In this document: piece by piece, positions 53,928 to 63,181 of the stretch | Position numbering within the stretch: the first letter of the stretch is position 1 | Layout: every line of letters starts with the position of its first letter | Origin: Hungatella sp. UBA3048 | GTDB lineage: Bacteria; Bacillota; Clostridia; Lachnospirales; Lachnospiraceae | Assembly: GCA_002367105.1 (NCBI GenBank) | Contig: DFCS01000007.1 | Coordinates: 17,113-81,112 of the forward strand | Direction of reading: 5' to 3' | Length of the DNA stretch: 64,000 nt | Notes under the pieces: model-generated | The model's input: the letters and a program-made list of their open reading frames with translations, nothing else | Database searches by the model: none | Told to the model about the DNA's origin: nothing | Made by a program: the position numbers and the translations under genes

Positions 53928-54725
53928 ATGCTGCCAGATTATCATTTTCATACAAATTTTTCAGGAGACTCCAAAACCCCAATGCGAACCCAATTGGAAC
54001 GGGCCATAAGCCTTGGAATGACTTCCCTCTGTGTTACGGACCATCACGATTATGACGTGGACTCTGTCATCGATTTTACCCTTCAGACGGGCCGGTATTT
54101 TGAAGCAATGTCTGCCTTAAGGGAAGAATACAAAGAACGCATCGACCTTCGCATAGGGATCGAACTGGGACTTCAGACCCATTTAATAGAATACTACAGG
54201 GAATTGTTATCTAGCTATCCCTTTGATTTTGTCATTGGCTCCACCCACTTTATTAACAGAAAGGATCCTGCTTATCCGGAGTTTTTTAAAGGAAGAGAGG
54301 AGCAGAAAGCATATCTTCTATATTTCCAGGCCACACTGGATAATGTGAAAAATATAGACAATTATGACGTAGCAGGCCATATCGACTACATCGTCCGTTA
54401 TGGCCCGAATAAAGCCCGTTACTACAGCTACGAAGCATACCGGGAAATTTTAGATGACATTCTAAGAGCGATTATCGAGCGGGGCAAAGGAATTGAGTGC
54501 AACACAGCCGGTTTCCGGAAAGGGATCGGACAGCCAAACCCATGTGCCGCTATTATTAAGCGCTATAAGGAATTAGGCGGGGAGATCATAACCATCGGTT
54601 CCGACGCCCATATACCGGAAGATTTAGGAGCAGACTTTCAGACAGCGGGTGAGCTTCTTAAGCAATGCGGATTTTCCTATTATACGGAGTTTTGCGGACG
54701 AAAGCCGGAATTTAAACCCCTGTAA
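53928..54725 (+). CDS. PHP-domain histidinol-phosphatase-like protein
   Basis: A 265-residue metal-dependent phosphoesterase of the PHP family, close to HisK-type histidinol-phosphatases. The metal-binding residues are visible: DYHFHTNFSGDS at the start, VTDHHDYD near 37, GSTHFINRKDP near 102, AGHIDYIVRYG and GSDAHIPEDLG. No other his gene is near, so it may act on another phosphate ester. AAAGGAG precedes the ATG. Confidence 0.88.
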   Translation: MLPDYHFHTNFSGDSKTPMRTQLERAISLGMTSLCVTDHHDYDVDSVIDFTLQTGRYFEAMSALREEYKERIDLRIGIELGLQTHLIEYYRELLSSYPFDFVIGSTHFINRKDPAYPEFFKGREEQKAYLLYFQATLDNVKNIDNYDVAGHIDYIVRYGPNKARYYSYEAYREILDDILRAIIERGKGIECNTAGFRKGIGQPNPCAAIIKRYKELGGEIITIGSDAHIPEDLGADFQTAGELLKQCGFSYYTEFCGRKPEFKPL

Positions 54726-54764
54726 ACAAATGAGAAAAACAATACTTGGAATTGGAGAATTGCC

Positions 54765-55424
54765 ATGAATGTATTTGATATTATCGGTCCTGTTATGATC
54801 GGGCCTTCCAGCTCCCATACGGCCGGCGCTGCACGTATCGGTAAAACGGCTGCCCTGCTTTTAGGTGCTCCTGTTGCAAAAGCAGACATCCTGTTTCACG
54901 GCTCCTTTGCAAAGACCTACAAAGGGCACGGCACAGACAAAGCCATTGTGGGGGGGATCTTAAAACTGGACCCCTGGGACCCTGGAATCCGAACAAGCCT
55001 TGAAACGGCCAAGGAACAAGGGATATCCATCACGATCCACACCGGAACCATTGAAAATGCCCATCCAAACACGGCACTGGTCACCCTTACCTCAGATCAG
55101 GGCAGCACCATCTCCGTCCAGGGAGCGTCAGTAGGAGGCGGCAACATCGTCATAAACAAGGTAAATGACATGGAAGTTTATTTTACCGGGCAGAATACCA
55201 CCCTGATCGTCATGCATCAGGATGTTCCCGGAATCATTGCTCATGTGACGAACCTGGTGGCCGTAGGCAATGCCAACATCTGCAACTTCCGCTTAAACAG
55301 GCAGGAAAAACGCGGCCTTGCCATCATGACCATTGAAATGGATTCTGACTTTGACCAGTCCCTGGTCTCCCAGATCCAAACCATCCCTTATGTATACAAT
55401 ACGATTTTGTTAAAATTAAACTGA
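54765..55424 (+). CDS. sdaAB: L-serine dehydratase, iron-sulfur type, beta subunit
   Basis: With SdaAA forms the oxygen-sensitive enzyme that turns L-serine into pyruvate and ammonia. The 219 residues start MNVFDIIGPVMIGPSSSHTA with the family's SSSHTAGA motif, and residues about 145-219 form an ACT domain (TLIVMHQDVPGIIAHVTNLV) that probably senses serine. It lies 13 bases ahead of sdaAA. Confidence 0.95.
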   Translation: MNVFDIIGPVMIGPSSSHTAGAARIGKTAALLLGAPVAKADILFHGSFAKTYKGHGTDKAIVGGILKLDPWDPGIRTSLETAKEQGISITIHTGTIENAHPNTALVTLTSDQGSTISVQGASVGGGNIVINKVNDMEVYFTGQNTTLIVMHQDVPGIIAHVTNLVAVGNANICNFRLNRQEKRGLAIMTIEMDSDFDQSLVSQIQTIPYVYNTILLKLN

Positions 55425-55437
55425 CCAGGAGGAACCT

Positions 55438-56316
55438 ATGCAATTAAAATATAATTCCGTGGAAGAGCTTGTGGCAGCCGCTTCATCTTCCAATAAAAAA
55501 ATATCGGAAATTGTGCTGGAGCAGCAGGCCGAGGATATGGAGACCAGTCCGGAAGATGTCTACTCCACCATGGAAAGCAGTTTTGAGGTTATGAGGCAGT
55601 CTGTGTTAAACGGCATGGATGAATCCCTCCGTTCTTCCAGCGGACTTTCCGGAGGAGCTGCCGCCAAATTAAAAAAGGCGGTAGAGGAAGGAAAAAACCA
55701 TTACGGACATCTCCTCGGCAATGCCATCAGCATGGCCCTTGCCGTGACGGAATACAATTCCTGCATGGGGCAGATCGTGGCGGCTCCTACGGCCGGCTCC
55801 TGCGGTGTCATTCCGGCAGCTCTCATTTCCGTTATGGAAGAATTTGACCTACCAAAGCATGATATCATCATGTCCCTGTTCACTGCATCGGCTATTGGCA
55901 TGGTCATTGCCAAATGCGCCAGCATCGCCGGAGCAGAGGGCGGGTGCCAGGCCGAGGTAGGATCCGCGTCCGCCATGGCTGCTGCTTCTCTTACGGAAAT
56001 CTTTGGCGGAACGCCCCAGATGGTTTCCGACAGCTGTGCCATCGCCCTTAAAAATACCATGGGCCTGGTGTGTGATCCGGTGGCAGGTCTGGTAGAGGTT
56101 CCCTGTATCAAGCGCAATGCTATGGGAGTAGCAAATGCATTTACCGCTTCAGAGCTTGCATGCGCCGGAATCACAAGCGCCATTCCCGCAGATGAGGTGA
56201 TCTTTGCCATGAAGCAGGTGGGAAACCTCATGTCCTCCTCCTTAAAGGAAACTTCAGAAGGCGGACTTGCCGCAACCCCTACCGGCTGCCGCTTACGTAA
56301 ACAGATCTTCGGATAA
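55438..56316 (+). CDS. sdaAA: L-serine dehydratase, iron-sulfur type, alpha subunit
   Basis: Catalytic subunit holding the 4Fe-4S cluster that binds serine. The 292 residues contain the family blocks GIVAAPTAGSCGVIPA (here GQIVAAPTAGSCG), IAGAEGGCQAEVGSASAMAA and LVCDPVAGLVEVPCIKRNAM; cysteines in these motifs bind the cluster. It ends in ATPTGCRLRKQIFG, as usual. GGAGG lies upstream. Serine to pyruvate feeds fermentation. Confidence 0.96.
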   Translation: MQLKYNSVEELVAAASSSNKKISEIVLEQQAEDMETSPEDVYSTMESSFEVMRQSVLNGMDESLRSSSGLSGGAAAKLKKAVEEGKNHYGHLLGNAISMALAVTEYNSCMGQIVAAPTAGSCGVIPAALISVMEEFDLPKHDIIMSLFTASAIGMVIAKCASIAGAEGGCQAEVGSASAMAAASLTEIFGGTPQMVSDSCAIALKNTMGLVCDPVAGLVEVPCIKRNAMGVANAFTASELACAGITSAIPADEVIFAMKQVGNLMSSSLKETSEGGLAATPTGCRLRKQIFG

Positions 56317-56330
56317 ACAATTTATACCAT

Positions 56331-56377
56331 AAAAACCGGAAAACAGCGGCTGACTCTTCCGCTGTTTTCCGGTTTTT
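56331..56377. terminator. Bidirectional terminator between sdaAA and argH
   Basis: A perfect 19-bp stem (56331-56349 with 56359-56377, AAAAACCGGAAAACAGCGG arm) with a 9-base loop, A-run on one side and T-run on the other. It serves both convergent genes. Confidence 0.95.
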
Positions 56378-56386
56378 CAAATGATT

Positions 56387-57760
56387 CTATTTTTTAAGCT
56401 TCTTCTTATAAATTTCAATTACTCTTTTCATTGCCTCCTGGCCAGGAGCTCCAATGGTCATTCTTTTTTCCACACAGGTCTTTAAGCTGATGGCATCATA
56501 AATATCTTCCTCAAACACCGGGCTGATGGCCTTATATTCTTCCAGACTCATATCATCCAGTGCAATACCCTTTCCAATGCAGAAAAGTACAAGCTGTCCA
56601 ACGATTCCATGGGCATCCCGGAAGGCCACTCCATGATTTACCAGATAATCAGCCGCATCGGTTGCATTGGTAAAACCGTTTTTGGCGCTGGCTTCCATCA
56701 CATCCTTTCGGAAGGTCATAGTGGAAATCATTCCTGTAAACAGGGCAAGGCAGCCCTTCACCGTGTCTATGGCATCAAAGGCCAGCTCCTTATCCTCCTG
56801 CATGTCCTTGTTGTAGGCAAGAGGTATTCCCTTCATGGTGGTTAGCAGCGACACCAGGGCGCCGTAAACCCTGCCGGTCTTCCCCCGGATCAGTTCCGCT
56901 ATATCCGGGTTCTTTTTCTGAGGCATGATGCTGCTTCCGGTACTGTAGGAATCATCAATTTCCACAAACCGGTATTCATTGGTATTCCAGATAATAATCT
57001 CTTCGCAGAATCTGCTTAAATGCATGGAAATGGTGGATAATGCACTTAAAAGCTCGATTAAGTAATCCCGGTCAGCCACGGAATCCATGCTGTTAAGAGT
57101 CGGCCCTGTAAATCCCAGAAGCTCTGCCGTGTATTCCCGGTCCAGTGGATAAGTGGTACCAGCCAGGGCGCCAGAGCCAAGGGGACAATAGTTCATCCTC
57201 TTTTTAATGTCATGCAGGCGGGAATGATCCCTGTCAAACATTTCAAAGTAAGCCCCCAGGTGGTGAGCCAGGGTGATTGGCTGCGCTTTTTGCAGATGGG
57301 TAAATCCAGGCATGTAAGTGTCAAGATTTTCTTCCATGAGCTTTAAAAGCTCTGAGAGAAGTCCTTCCACCAAAAGGGTAAGCTCATCGATCTCATCTCT
57401 GGTATACAGCTTCATGTCAAGAGCCACCTGATCATTGCGGCTCCGTCCGGTATGAAGGCGCTTTCCAGCCTCCCCGATCCGTTCCGTTAATACTGCTTCC
57501 ACGAAAGAATGAATGTCTTCATGTTCCCCCGTTATTACCAGGGCTCCGCTTTCTAAATCCTCCCGGATCTCCATAAGGCCTTTTACGATCTTATCTTTAT
57601 CTTCCTCCGTAAGAAGTCCTTGTTTTGCCAGCATCTTCACATGAGCAATGCTGCCCTCAATATCCTGATGATAGAATTTTTGATCAAATGATATGGATGC
57701 ATTAAAGTTGTGAACCAGCTGATTGGTTTCTTTTGTGAAGCGTCCGCCCCATAGTTTCAT
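56387..57760 (-). CDS. argH: Argininosuccinate lyase
   Basis: Splits argininosuccinate into arginine and fumarate in the last step of arginine synthesis. The 457 residues start [20 protein letters not shown], then [13 protein letters not shown] and the superfamily signature [12 protein letters not shown]. Length is normal. argG is not next to it. AAGGAG precedes the start. It lies 39 bases after the YfhO-type gene. Confidence 0.97.
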   Translation of the reverse strand: MKLWGGRFTKETNQLVHNFNASISFDQKFYHQDIEGSIAHVKMLAKQGLLTEEDKDKIVKGLMEIREDLESGALVITGEHEDIHSFVEAVLTERIGEAGKRLHTGRSRNDQVALDMKLYTRDEIDELTLLVEGLLSELLKLMEENLDTYMPGFTHLQKAQPITLAHHLGAYFEMFDRDHSRLHDIKKRMNYCPLGSGALAGTTYPLDREYTAELLGFTGPTLNSMDSVADRDYLIELLSALSTISMHLSRFCEEIIIWNTNEYRFVEIDDSYSTGSSIMPQKKNPDIAELIRGKTGRVYGALVSLLTTMKGIPLAYNKDMQEDKELAFDAIDTVKGCLALFTGMISTMTFRKDVMEASAKNGFTNATDAADYLVNHGVAFRDAHGIVGQLVLFCIGKGIALDDMSLEEYKAISPVFEEDIYDAISLKTCVEKRMTIGAPGQEAMKRVIEIYKKKLKK

Positions 57761-57799
57761 AATTGAGTATTCTCCTTTCCTTTGTATTGCTGCGACTAT

Positions 57800-60706
57800 T
57801 TAATTAGTAGAATGAACACGCATGGGTCTGCGCTTTTTCCCTATTCCTGAGGATACACCTGCAAGTATCAGCAGAAAGGCCACGCTTCCAGCCGTTATGA
57901 TACCGCCTGTTTTAAGTCCCTCGGGCATATATTCCAGAGAAATATCATGGGTTCCGGCAGTCATATGCACACTTAAAAACGTATCAAATAATTTATAAGG
58001 CTCAACAACCTTTCCGTCAACCCTGATCGTCCAGCCCTTGTCAAAGGGAATGCTTAAAAACAGCAGGCCGGCCTTATCAGCTGTGACGGTTCCCTGTATC
58101 TGCGTATCCGTCCATTTTGTAAGCTTCATGGAATTCCTGTCTAAAATGTTGTACACAGACTCAAGACCCTCAGGAATAAAACGGTAAGCGACCGCTACCA
58201 GATCCTGATCGTTGTCATCGTTTCGCAGGGTAATCTTTTCCCCTGCTTTTAAATAGCCCAGTTCCAGCAGATAGCCGCGGCTTACATTATCAAAGTTTTT
58301 GGTCTTTTCTCCTAACTGGGCATTTACCTTTTCCACCTTTTTATTGCTGACAAATACATAATAGTCTCCATCCGCTTCCGGCGTAAAGGTAAAACTGGTT
58401 CCGGTGATTTCACTTGGAACCTCAGACAGTACCGGACTGGCTCCTAATACCACGGAAAAATCATTCTGGATTTCCGCCGGATTTGTTAAATCCAGCTGCC
58501 AGTTATCTTCAAAGTCATATGGTAGCACAAATCCCAAAGACATGGCAAATTTGTTTTCCCGAAGATACATTTCATCCTTAGAAGCAACCGGTACGGATAC
58601 GCCGTCGTCCTCAGTTTCTTCCGAGTACAGCCCGTATTTGACCGCAAAAAGGGCATCAACCAGAGGCGTGCTTCCCGTAATGCTGTAAGCATTGGTAGAG
58701 CTTTCACAGCCCAGCTTTTTAAAGAATGCCGTAAGATCTGCATTGGCTGTGGAAGAAAATAGGGAGACCGTAGGAAAGTTCAGCCAGGCTCCGTCATTTT
58801 TGGTTTTTCGGGTGACCTTTTCGATCCGGTAAAAAGAGGTCCCCGGCATCAGGCTTTCTGCCAGCTCCGAAGAAGCCTCATTATCCTTCACATAGCTGGT
58901 CCTGCTGGTGGTCGTCACGCTGGTGACCGTGGTATTAACCGCGGCTTCTAAAGAGACTACTCCAAGGGCCAGAAGTACCAGTACATTCCGGCTGACTCCT
59001 TTTTGGTAAAGGCTGATAAGGCCGGCATAAATAGAAAGGAACAAAATAGCCACATAAAATACGGAAAAATGATAAGCCTCATCCGTTATAAGCTTCTGCG
59101 CCATCAAGACAAAGATCACCGAAGCAAAAAAGGCCATTACTATATGCTTCCATGGAATCTCATGCAAGTGAATGTAAGCCTGATAGCACGTAAACAGCAT
59201 GAGAAAAATATAAATAAAAGACTGTCTGCATGGCAGGCTGTTAGGAAAATGAAATCCATGCCAGATAAAATTCAGTGTATTAACGGAAAAGCTGGCAAAG
59301 AAAAACAGCAGCAGGGAGCACATAACAATCTTATCTCTCTGCCTGATCTGTTTACAGCCCAGGTAAAGAAGGAAGAACATAAGAACAGCCACACCGCAGT
59401 AGATATTAGGCCAGTGATCCAGCCCGATTTCCGGTTCCACCGCCGGAAGATGTCTGGCGATCATGTCAAATATGGAAAAGTAAGAGCTGATGGTCTGGGG
59501 AAAATTAAAATCTCCCGATGCAGTTGACTGCAGCGCATAAATTTCAGGAAGCAGAACTACAGCGGAAAGACCTCCTGCTAATAAAGAAAACAGAGCAAAT
59601 AGTCCCCCGCGGATAAATATTTCCTTCCAGGATCTAAGGCCTTCCAATATAAGAAGAGCAATAAAGTAGAATACCATAAAAATACATATCATAATGGATA
59701 TGTAATAATTTGATAAAATTGATAGCCCCAGTGTTATACAATATAGAAAACACTTCTTTTCTTTTACCAGCTTCTCAAGGCCCAGCATAATGAGCGGGAA
59801 TAAAAGAATGCAATCCAGCCACATGATATTCCAGCTGTAAGCCGCCATATATCCGGACAGAGCATAGAAGATGCCAAAAAAAGCGACTCCAAAGTCCATG
59901 GTCTTGTTATGCCTGCGCAGATACCAGGAAAAAGAAAGTCCGCTTAAACCGATCTTAAATACGATCAGATAGGTCATAAATTCAATGACATAATTCTTCG
60001 GACAAAGTACCAGCAGCCAGTTTAAAGGGCTTGCCAGATAATAAGCATAAAGAGCTGCAAAATTCACGCCCATGCCGATATCCCAGCTGTACAGCAGGCT
60101 TCCTCCATGGGTCAGCTTATAACGGAATTCAGAAAAAAACGGAGCATACTGATGATACATATCAGTCCTTAAAAAGCTTTCCTCACCAAAAGGAAAAATC
60201 CCCCGCTGGGCAAATATGATGACCATGATCACCATTGGAACAAAAAAAGCTGCAAGGAGTCCGTCGGAGGGTCTTACCAGACTGGAGCCTGTCCCCTCTT
60301 TTTTACCGGTTATCCTTTCTTTAAAGCTTTCTAACTGCCTGGTTTCCAATTCTTCCTCAGCTTCATCGTTTTCCGGTTCCTTAAGAATGTCCATGAAATC
60401 TGTAACAGGAACGGCCTCTTTCTCCTGCTCCAAGTCTTCTCCGTAATTCATATCTTCATAATCCAGATCTCCATCATACAGCTCCTCCATCCCGTCAACC
60501 GGAATATCAAGGCGTATCCTGGGCGCAGAAGCCAGGTCAAATTCCTGTTCCGCTCTTTCCTTTTTTGGATCGTAAGTAACCTTCTCCTCTTCATTTCCTT
60601 GCTTCAAGTCATTTTCCCCTGTTGTAATTTCTTTTTCACCTGATGTCATTTGCAGCATATCCTCTAGTTCTTTCGATATCTTTTCAATCTCGTCATCGTG
60701 TTCCAT
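57800..60706 (-). CDS. YfhO-family membrane protein with acidic N-terminal extension
   Basis: A 968-residue polytopic protein. YfhO proteins are GT-C-fold membrane proteins; characterised members help add sugars to teichoic or lipoteichoic acids. The first 150 or so residues are soluble and strongly acidic (Glu/Asp-rich, for example YDGDLDYEDMNYGEDLEQ), then about 13 membrane segments with the GEESFLRTDMYHQYAPFFSE loop near 175 holding the family's Asp, and a large C-terminal extracellular domain with a last membrane segment. It is followed by argH and preceded by GtrA on the same strand. Confidence 0.88.
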   Translation of the reverse strand: MEHDDEIEKISKELEDMLQMTSGEKEITTGENDLKQGNEEEKVTYDPKKERAEQEFDLASAPRIRLDIPVDGMEELYDGDLDYEDMNYGEDLEQEKEAVPVTDFMDILKEPENDEAEEELETRQLESFKERITGKKEGTGSSLVRPSDGLLAAFFVPMVIMVIIFAQRGIFPFGEESFLRTDMYHQYAPFFSEFRYKLTHGGSLLYSWDIGMGVNFAALYAYYLASPLNWLLVLCPKNYVIEFMTYLIVFKIGLSGLSFSWYLRRHNKTMDFGVAFFGIFYALSGYMAAYSWNIMWLDCILLFPLIMLGLEKLVKEKKCFLYCITLGLSILSNYYISIMICIFMVFYFIALLILEGLRSWKEIFIRGGLFALFSLLAGGLSAVVLLPEIYALQSTASGDFNFPQTISSYFSIFDMIARHLPAVEPEIGLDHWPNIYCGVAVLMFFLLYLGCKQIRQRDKIVMCSLLLFFFASFSVNTLNFIWHGFHFPNSLPCRQSFIYIFLMLFTCYQAYIHLHEIPWKHIVMAFFASVIFVLMAQKLITDEAYHFSVFYVAILFLSIYAGLISLYQKGVSRNVLVLLALGVVSLEAAVNTTVTSVTTTSRTSYVKDNEASSELAESLMPGTSFYRIEKVTRKTKNDGAWLNFPTVSLFSSTANADLTAFFKKLGCESSTNAYSITGSTPLVDALFAVKYGLYSEETEDDGVSVPVASKDEMYLRENKFAMSLGFVLPYDFEDNWQLDLTNPAEIQNDFSVVLGASPVLSEVPSEITGTSFTFTPEADGDYYVFVSNKKVEKVNAQLGEKTKNFDNVSRGYLLELGYLKAGEKITLRNDDNDQDLVAVAYRFIPEGLESVYNILDRNSMKLTKWTDTQIQGTVTADKAGLLFLSIPFDKGWTIRVDGKVVEPYKLFDTFLSVHMTAGTHDISLEYMPEGLKTGGIITAGSVAFLLILAGVSSGIGKKRRPMRVHSTN

Positions 60707-60721
60707 TTCATTTACCTCTCT

Positions 60722-61147
60722 TTACAGGGGTTCTTCCTCTCTCTTGCGGAATATGAAAACCTTGCTGAATCCATAGTTTGCAATTACAACAACCACGGAT
60801 ACCAGTATTTTACTTACATATTCATCCATTTTGAGCCAGGAAACCATTATCACCATAAGAATCATTTCCATGACGCCTGACGCTGCTCTGCATGCGGTAA
60901 ACGATAGAATCTCCTTCATGACAAAGCTCAGATGCAGGTCATAGCTTTGAAAAACAAAGATTTTATTTACAACAAAGGCAAAGAGGACGGAAACAACCCA
61001 TGCTGCCGCAGTTGCGGCCCGGTAGTCAATGCCCGCCTTCACCATGAACCAATAGACAACCCAGTTAACCAGGGTCGTCAGCACTCCAAATATCAGATAG
61101 GAAATGACTTCCCGGTTCATGACCTTGTCCCATATTTTTCTAATCAT
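60722..61147 (-). CDS. GtrA-family membrane protein
   Basis: A 141-residue protein with four membrane segments, typical of GtrA-like flippases that move lipid-linked sugars across the membrane. It starts MIRKIWDKVMNREVISYLIF with FGVLTTLVNWVVYW and FAFVVNKIFVFQ motifs. It precedes the YfhO-type gene by 15 bases; together they suggest envelope glycosylation. GGAGAG lies upstream of the ATG. Confidence 0.9.
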   Translation of the reverse strand: MIRKIWDKVMNREVISYLIFGVLTTLVNWVVYWFMVKAGIDYRAATAAAWVVSVLFAFVVNKIFVFQSYDLHLSFVMKEILSFTACRAASGVMEMILMVIMVSWLKMDEYVSKILVSVVVVIANYGFSKVFIFRKREEEPL

Positions 61148-61213
61148 CTTTTCTCTCCTGCTAAATTACATTTCCTCTATTGTATTATAGGGAAAGAAAA
61201 TTGTAAAGGGATT

Positions 61214-62215
61214 CTAAGGCTTCCCAACCAGAAACTCCCTGGCTCCCTTGGAATAGTAAACCTCCCCATCCTCTGTAATAAATACGCCGTATACACCATC
61301 CGCGGAGTCCAGAAGCTCCATTCCCTTTTTAAGTCCAAGGGAAAAACAGGTGGTGGAAAGGGCATCCCCGTCTGCGGACAGCTCTGATAAAATGGTGACG
61401 GATACAAGCCCGTTATCATACGGATAACCATCCCCCGGGTTTAAAATATGATGGTAGTTCACACCATCTTTAACAAAATGCCGTTCATACACACCGGAGG
61501 ATACCACGGACATGTCATTGATATTCATAATATCTATGGTTTCATTCCGGTCCGCATAAGGTTTTTGAAGGCCGATCTTAAACGGTGTACCGTCAGGCTT
61601 CTGCCCTACACAAAGGACATTTCCGCCCAGATTGATCACCGCACTCTTTACTCCCTGTTCTATTAGAAAGTCCTTCATCCGGTCCGCAATATATCCCTTG
61701 GCGATTGCCCCAAAATCAAGGGAAGTATCCGGGGATAAAAATGTAAGAGTATTTCCCTCAAGTTTTAAATTCCGGTAATCAATCTTTTTTCTGGCTTCCT
61801 GGATCTTTGCATCAGGCGGTACAACCGGATCAGTGGCTGTAAAATCCCATAGAGAGGACAAGGGCTCCACGGTAATGTCAAAAGCCCCGTCTGATTTTTG
61901 GGAATAATAAAGGCTCTTGGAAATAAGAGCCTCCACATCCGGGGATACTGTCATGGTATTTTCACTGGCAGGTCTGTGATTTAATTTATAAACCTCACTG
62001 CCCTCAATGGTTTTACTGAAAATATTTTCATAGGACAGGCATAAATCCAGACAGTCAGATAAAATTTTAGGATCGTCCTTATCGTAAAGAGTCACAGTTA
62101 CAAAGGTATTCAGCATAAAGCCGGATTTGCTGAGCGGCTCCACTCTTCTTTCACAGCCCATAAGCAAAAGAGCTGTTATACCTGCGATCAAAACAACTGC
62201 TCTCCTTTTATTCAT
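61214..62215 (-). CDS. apbE: FAD:protein FMN transferase (ApbE), lipoprotein
   Basis: Attaches FMN from FAD to a Thr of a target flavoprotein. The 333-residue precursor has a lipobox LLLMGC (Cys20). Visible are MLNTFVTVTLYDKD near 33, SDGAFDITVEPLSSLWDFT, LDFGAIAKGYIADRM and the metal site VTILSELSADGDALSTTCF. ApbE usually serves Rnf or Nqr complexes, but none is in the window. The ATG overlaps the cbiK stop (ATGA). Confidence 0.93.
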   Translation of the reverse strand: MNKRRAVVLIAGITALLLMGCERRVEPLSKSGFMLNTFVTVTLYDKDDPKILSDCLDLCLSYENIFSKTIEGSEVYKLNHRPASENTMTVSPDVEALISKSLYYSQKSDGAFDITVEPLSSLWDFTATDPVVPPDAKIQEARKKIDYRNLKLEGNTLTFLSPDTSLDFGAIAKGYIADRMKDFLIEQGVKSAVINLGGNVLCVGQKPDGTPFKIGLQKPYADRNETIDIMNINDMSVVSSGVYERHFVKDGVNYHHILNPGDGYPYDNGLVSVTILSELSADGDALSTTCFSLGLKKGMELLDSADGVYGVFITEDGEVYYSKGAREFLVGKP

Positions 62216-63009
62216 CCCTTATCCTCCAGCTTCTTACATGCTTCCCTGGCATGATCCAGAAACATCCGGCGGACTCCCTCCAGTTCTCCCATGCCCTTTA
62301 ACCGGCAAACCACCTGATAGCCGTCAGACTCCAGCTGGCTTTTCCAGGATTCTTCTCCTTCTCCTGCCATATCATTGTTGGCATGATCTCCGGATACGAT
62401 CATAAGCGGCTGCAGCACCATACGGCTGGAGCCGGTTCTCTCCACCTCTTCTTTTACGGATTCAAAGGTTGGTTCCGCCTCCACGGTTCCTATATGGTAC
62501 CGGCTGTATCCATTCTGCTTAAAAACCTCCGCCAAACGCGGATAACACTCATTGGCCTCATGCTCCGTACCATGTCCCATGAACAGGATCTCCGTTCCGT
62601 CCCTGTCATATTCCTTCGTGTCCTCTGCCAGCAAACTGCAAAGCCTTTTATAGTCCTCTTCCTCCGAAAGCAGCGGCTTTCCCCACAGGATCCGGTGGAA
62701 CCGGTTCTCATACTGTTTCACTGCAGCTACCATGCCGTCATTCTCTTCCCCTCCCATAACCAGAGTAGGCTGAACGATCACACGCTGAAATCCTTCCTGT
62801 GCCAGCTTTTCTAAGGCTTCCGCCACACTGTCTATACAAATGTTGTCTCTTTTTTTCAATATTCCAATAATGATCCGGCTTGTAAATGCCCGGCGTACCT
62901 CATACTCCGGAAACTCTTCCTTTATGGACTGCTCAATGGCTTCTATGGTTTTTATTCTGCTTTCATGATAAGTCGTCCCAAAACTCACTACTAAAATTGC
63001 CTGCTTCAT
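62212..63009 (-). CDS. cbiK: Anaerobic cobaltochelatase CbiK
   Basis: Inserts cobalt into sirohydrochlorin in the anaerobic cobalamin pathway; relatives may insert iron or nickel. The 265 residues have Glu88/Glu89 in VMGGEEND, His146 in FMGHGTEHEAN and His209 in VSGDHANNDMAG, matching the metal-binding residues of CbiK. No other cbi gene is in the window. No cobalamin riboswitch was recognised upstream. Translation is coupled to apbE. Confidence 0.92.
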   Translation of the reverse strand: MKQAILVVSFGTTYHESRIKTIEAIEQSIKEEFPEYEVRRAFTSRIIIGILKKRDNICIDSVAEALEKLAQEGFQRVIVQPTLVMGGEENDGMVAAVKQYENRFHRILWGKPLLSEEEDYKRLCSLLAEDTKEYDRDGTEILFMGHGTEHEANECYPRLAEVFKQNGYSRYHIGTVEAEPTFESVKEEVERTGSSRMVLQPLMIVSGDHANNDMAGEGEESWKSQLESDGYQVVCRLKGMGELEGVRRMFLDHAREACKKLEDKG

Positions 63010-63071
63010 TCTGATATCCCATGCTTTCTGTTATGGTTCGGTTTGCTTAAACTTCAATTATTTTCCCGATT

Positions 63072-63100
63072 ACCATATCATAGATGAACTTTACTGTCAA
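63072..63100 (-). promoter_or_regulatory. Promoter of the cbiK-apbE pair
   Basis: On the minus strand a perfect -35 TTGACA (63095-63100), 17-base spacer, -10 TATGGT (63072-63077), about 65 bases upstream of cbiK. Confidence 0.7.
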
Positions 63101-63118
63101 ACCTCTTTTCACGCACAG

Positions 63119-63148
63119 CAGGCGCAAAACCAAAGGGTTCTGCGCCTG
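63119..63148 (-). terminator. Hairpin after the alcohol dehydrogenase gene
   Basis: CAGGCGCA...ACC (63119-63131) pairs with GGT...TGCGCCTG (63136-63148), one mismatch, 4-base loop. It lies about 35 bases after the stop codon. A T-run is lacking, so termination is probable but not clear. Confidence 0.5.
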
Positions 63149-63181
63149 CCGCACACATTGCATTCATTTTCTGGAGATTAT

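Noticed and set aside
63010..63181. Cobalamin riboswitch ahead of cbiK
   Set aside because: The gap is short and holds a promoter and one simple hairpin; no B12-box-like sequence was seen.
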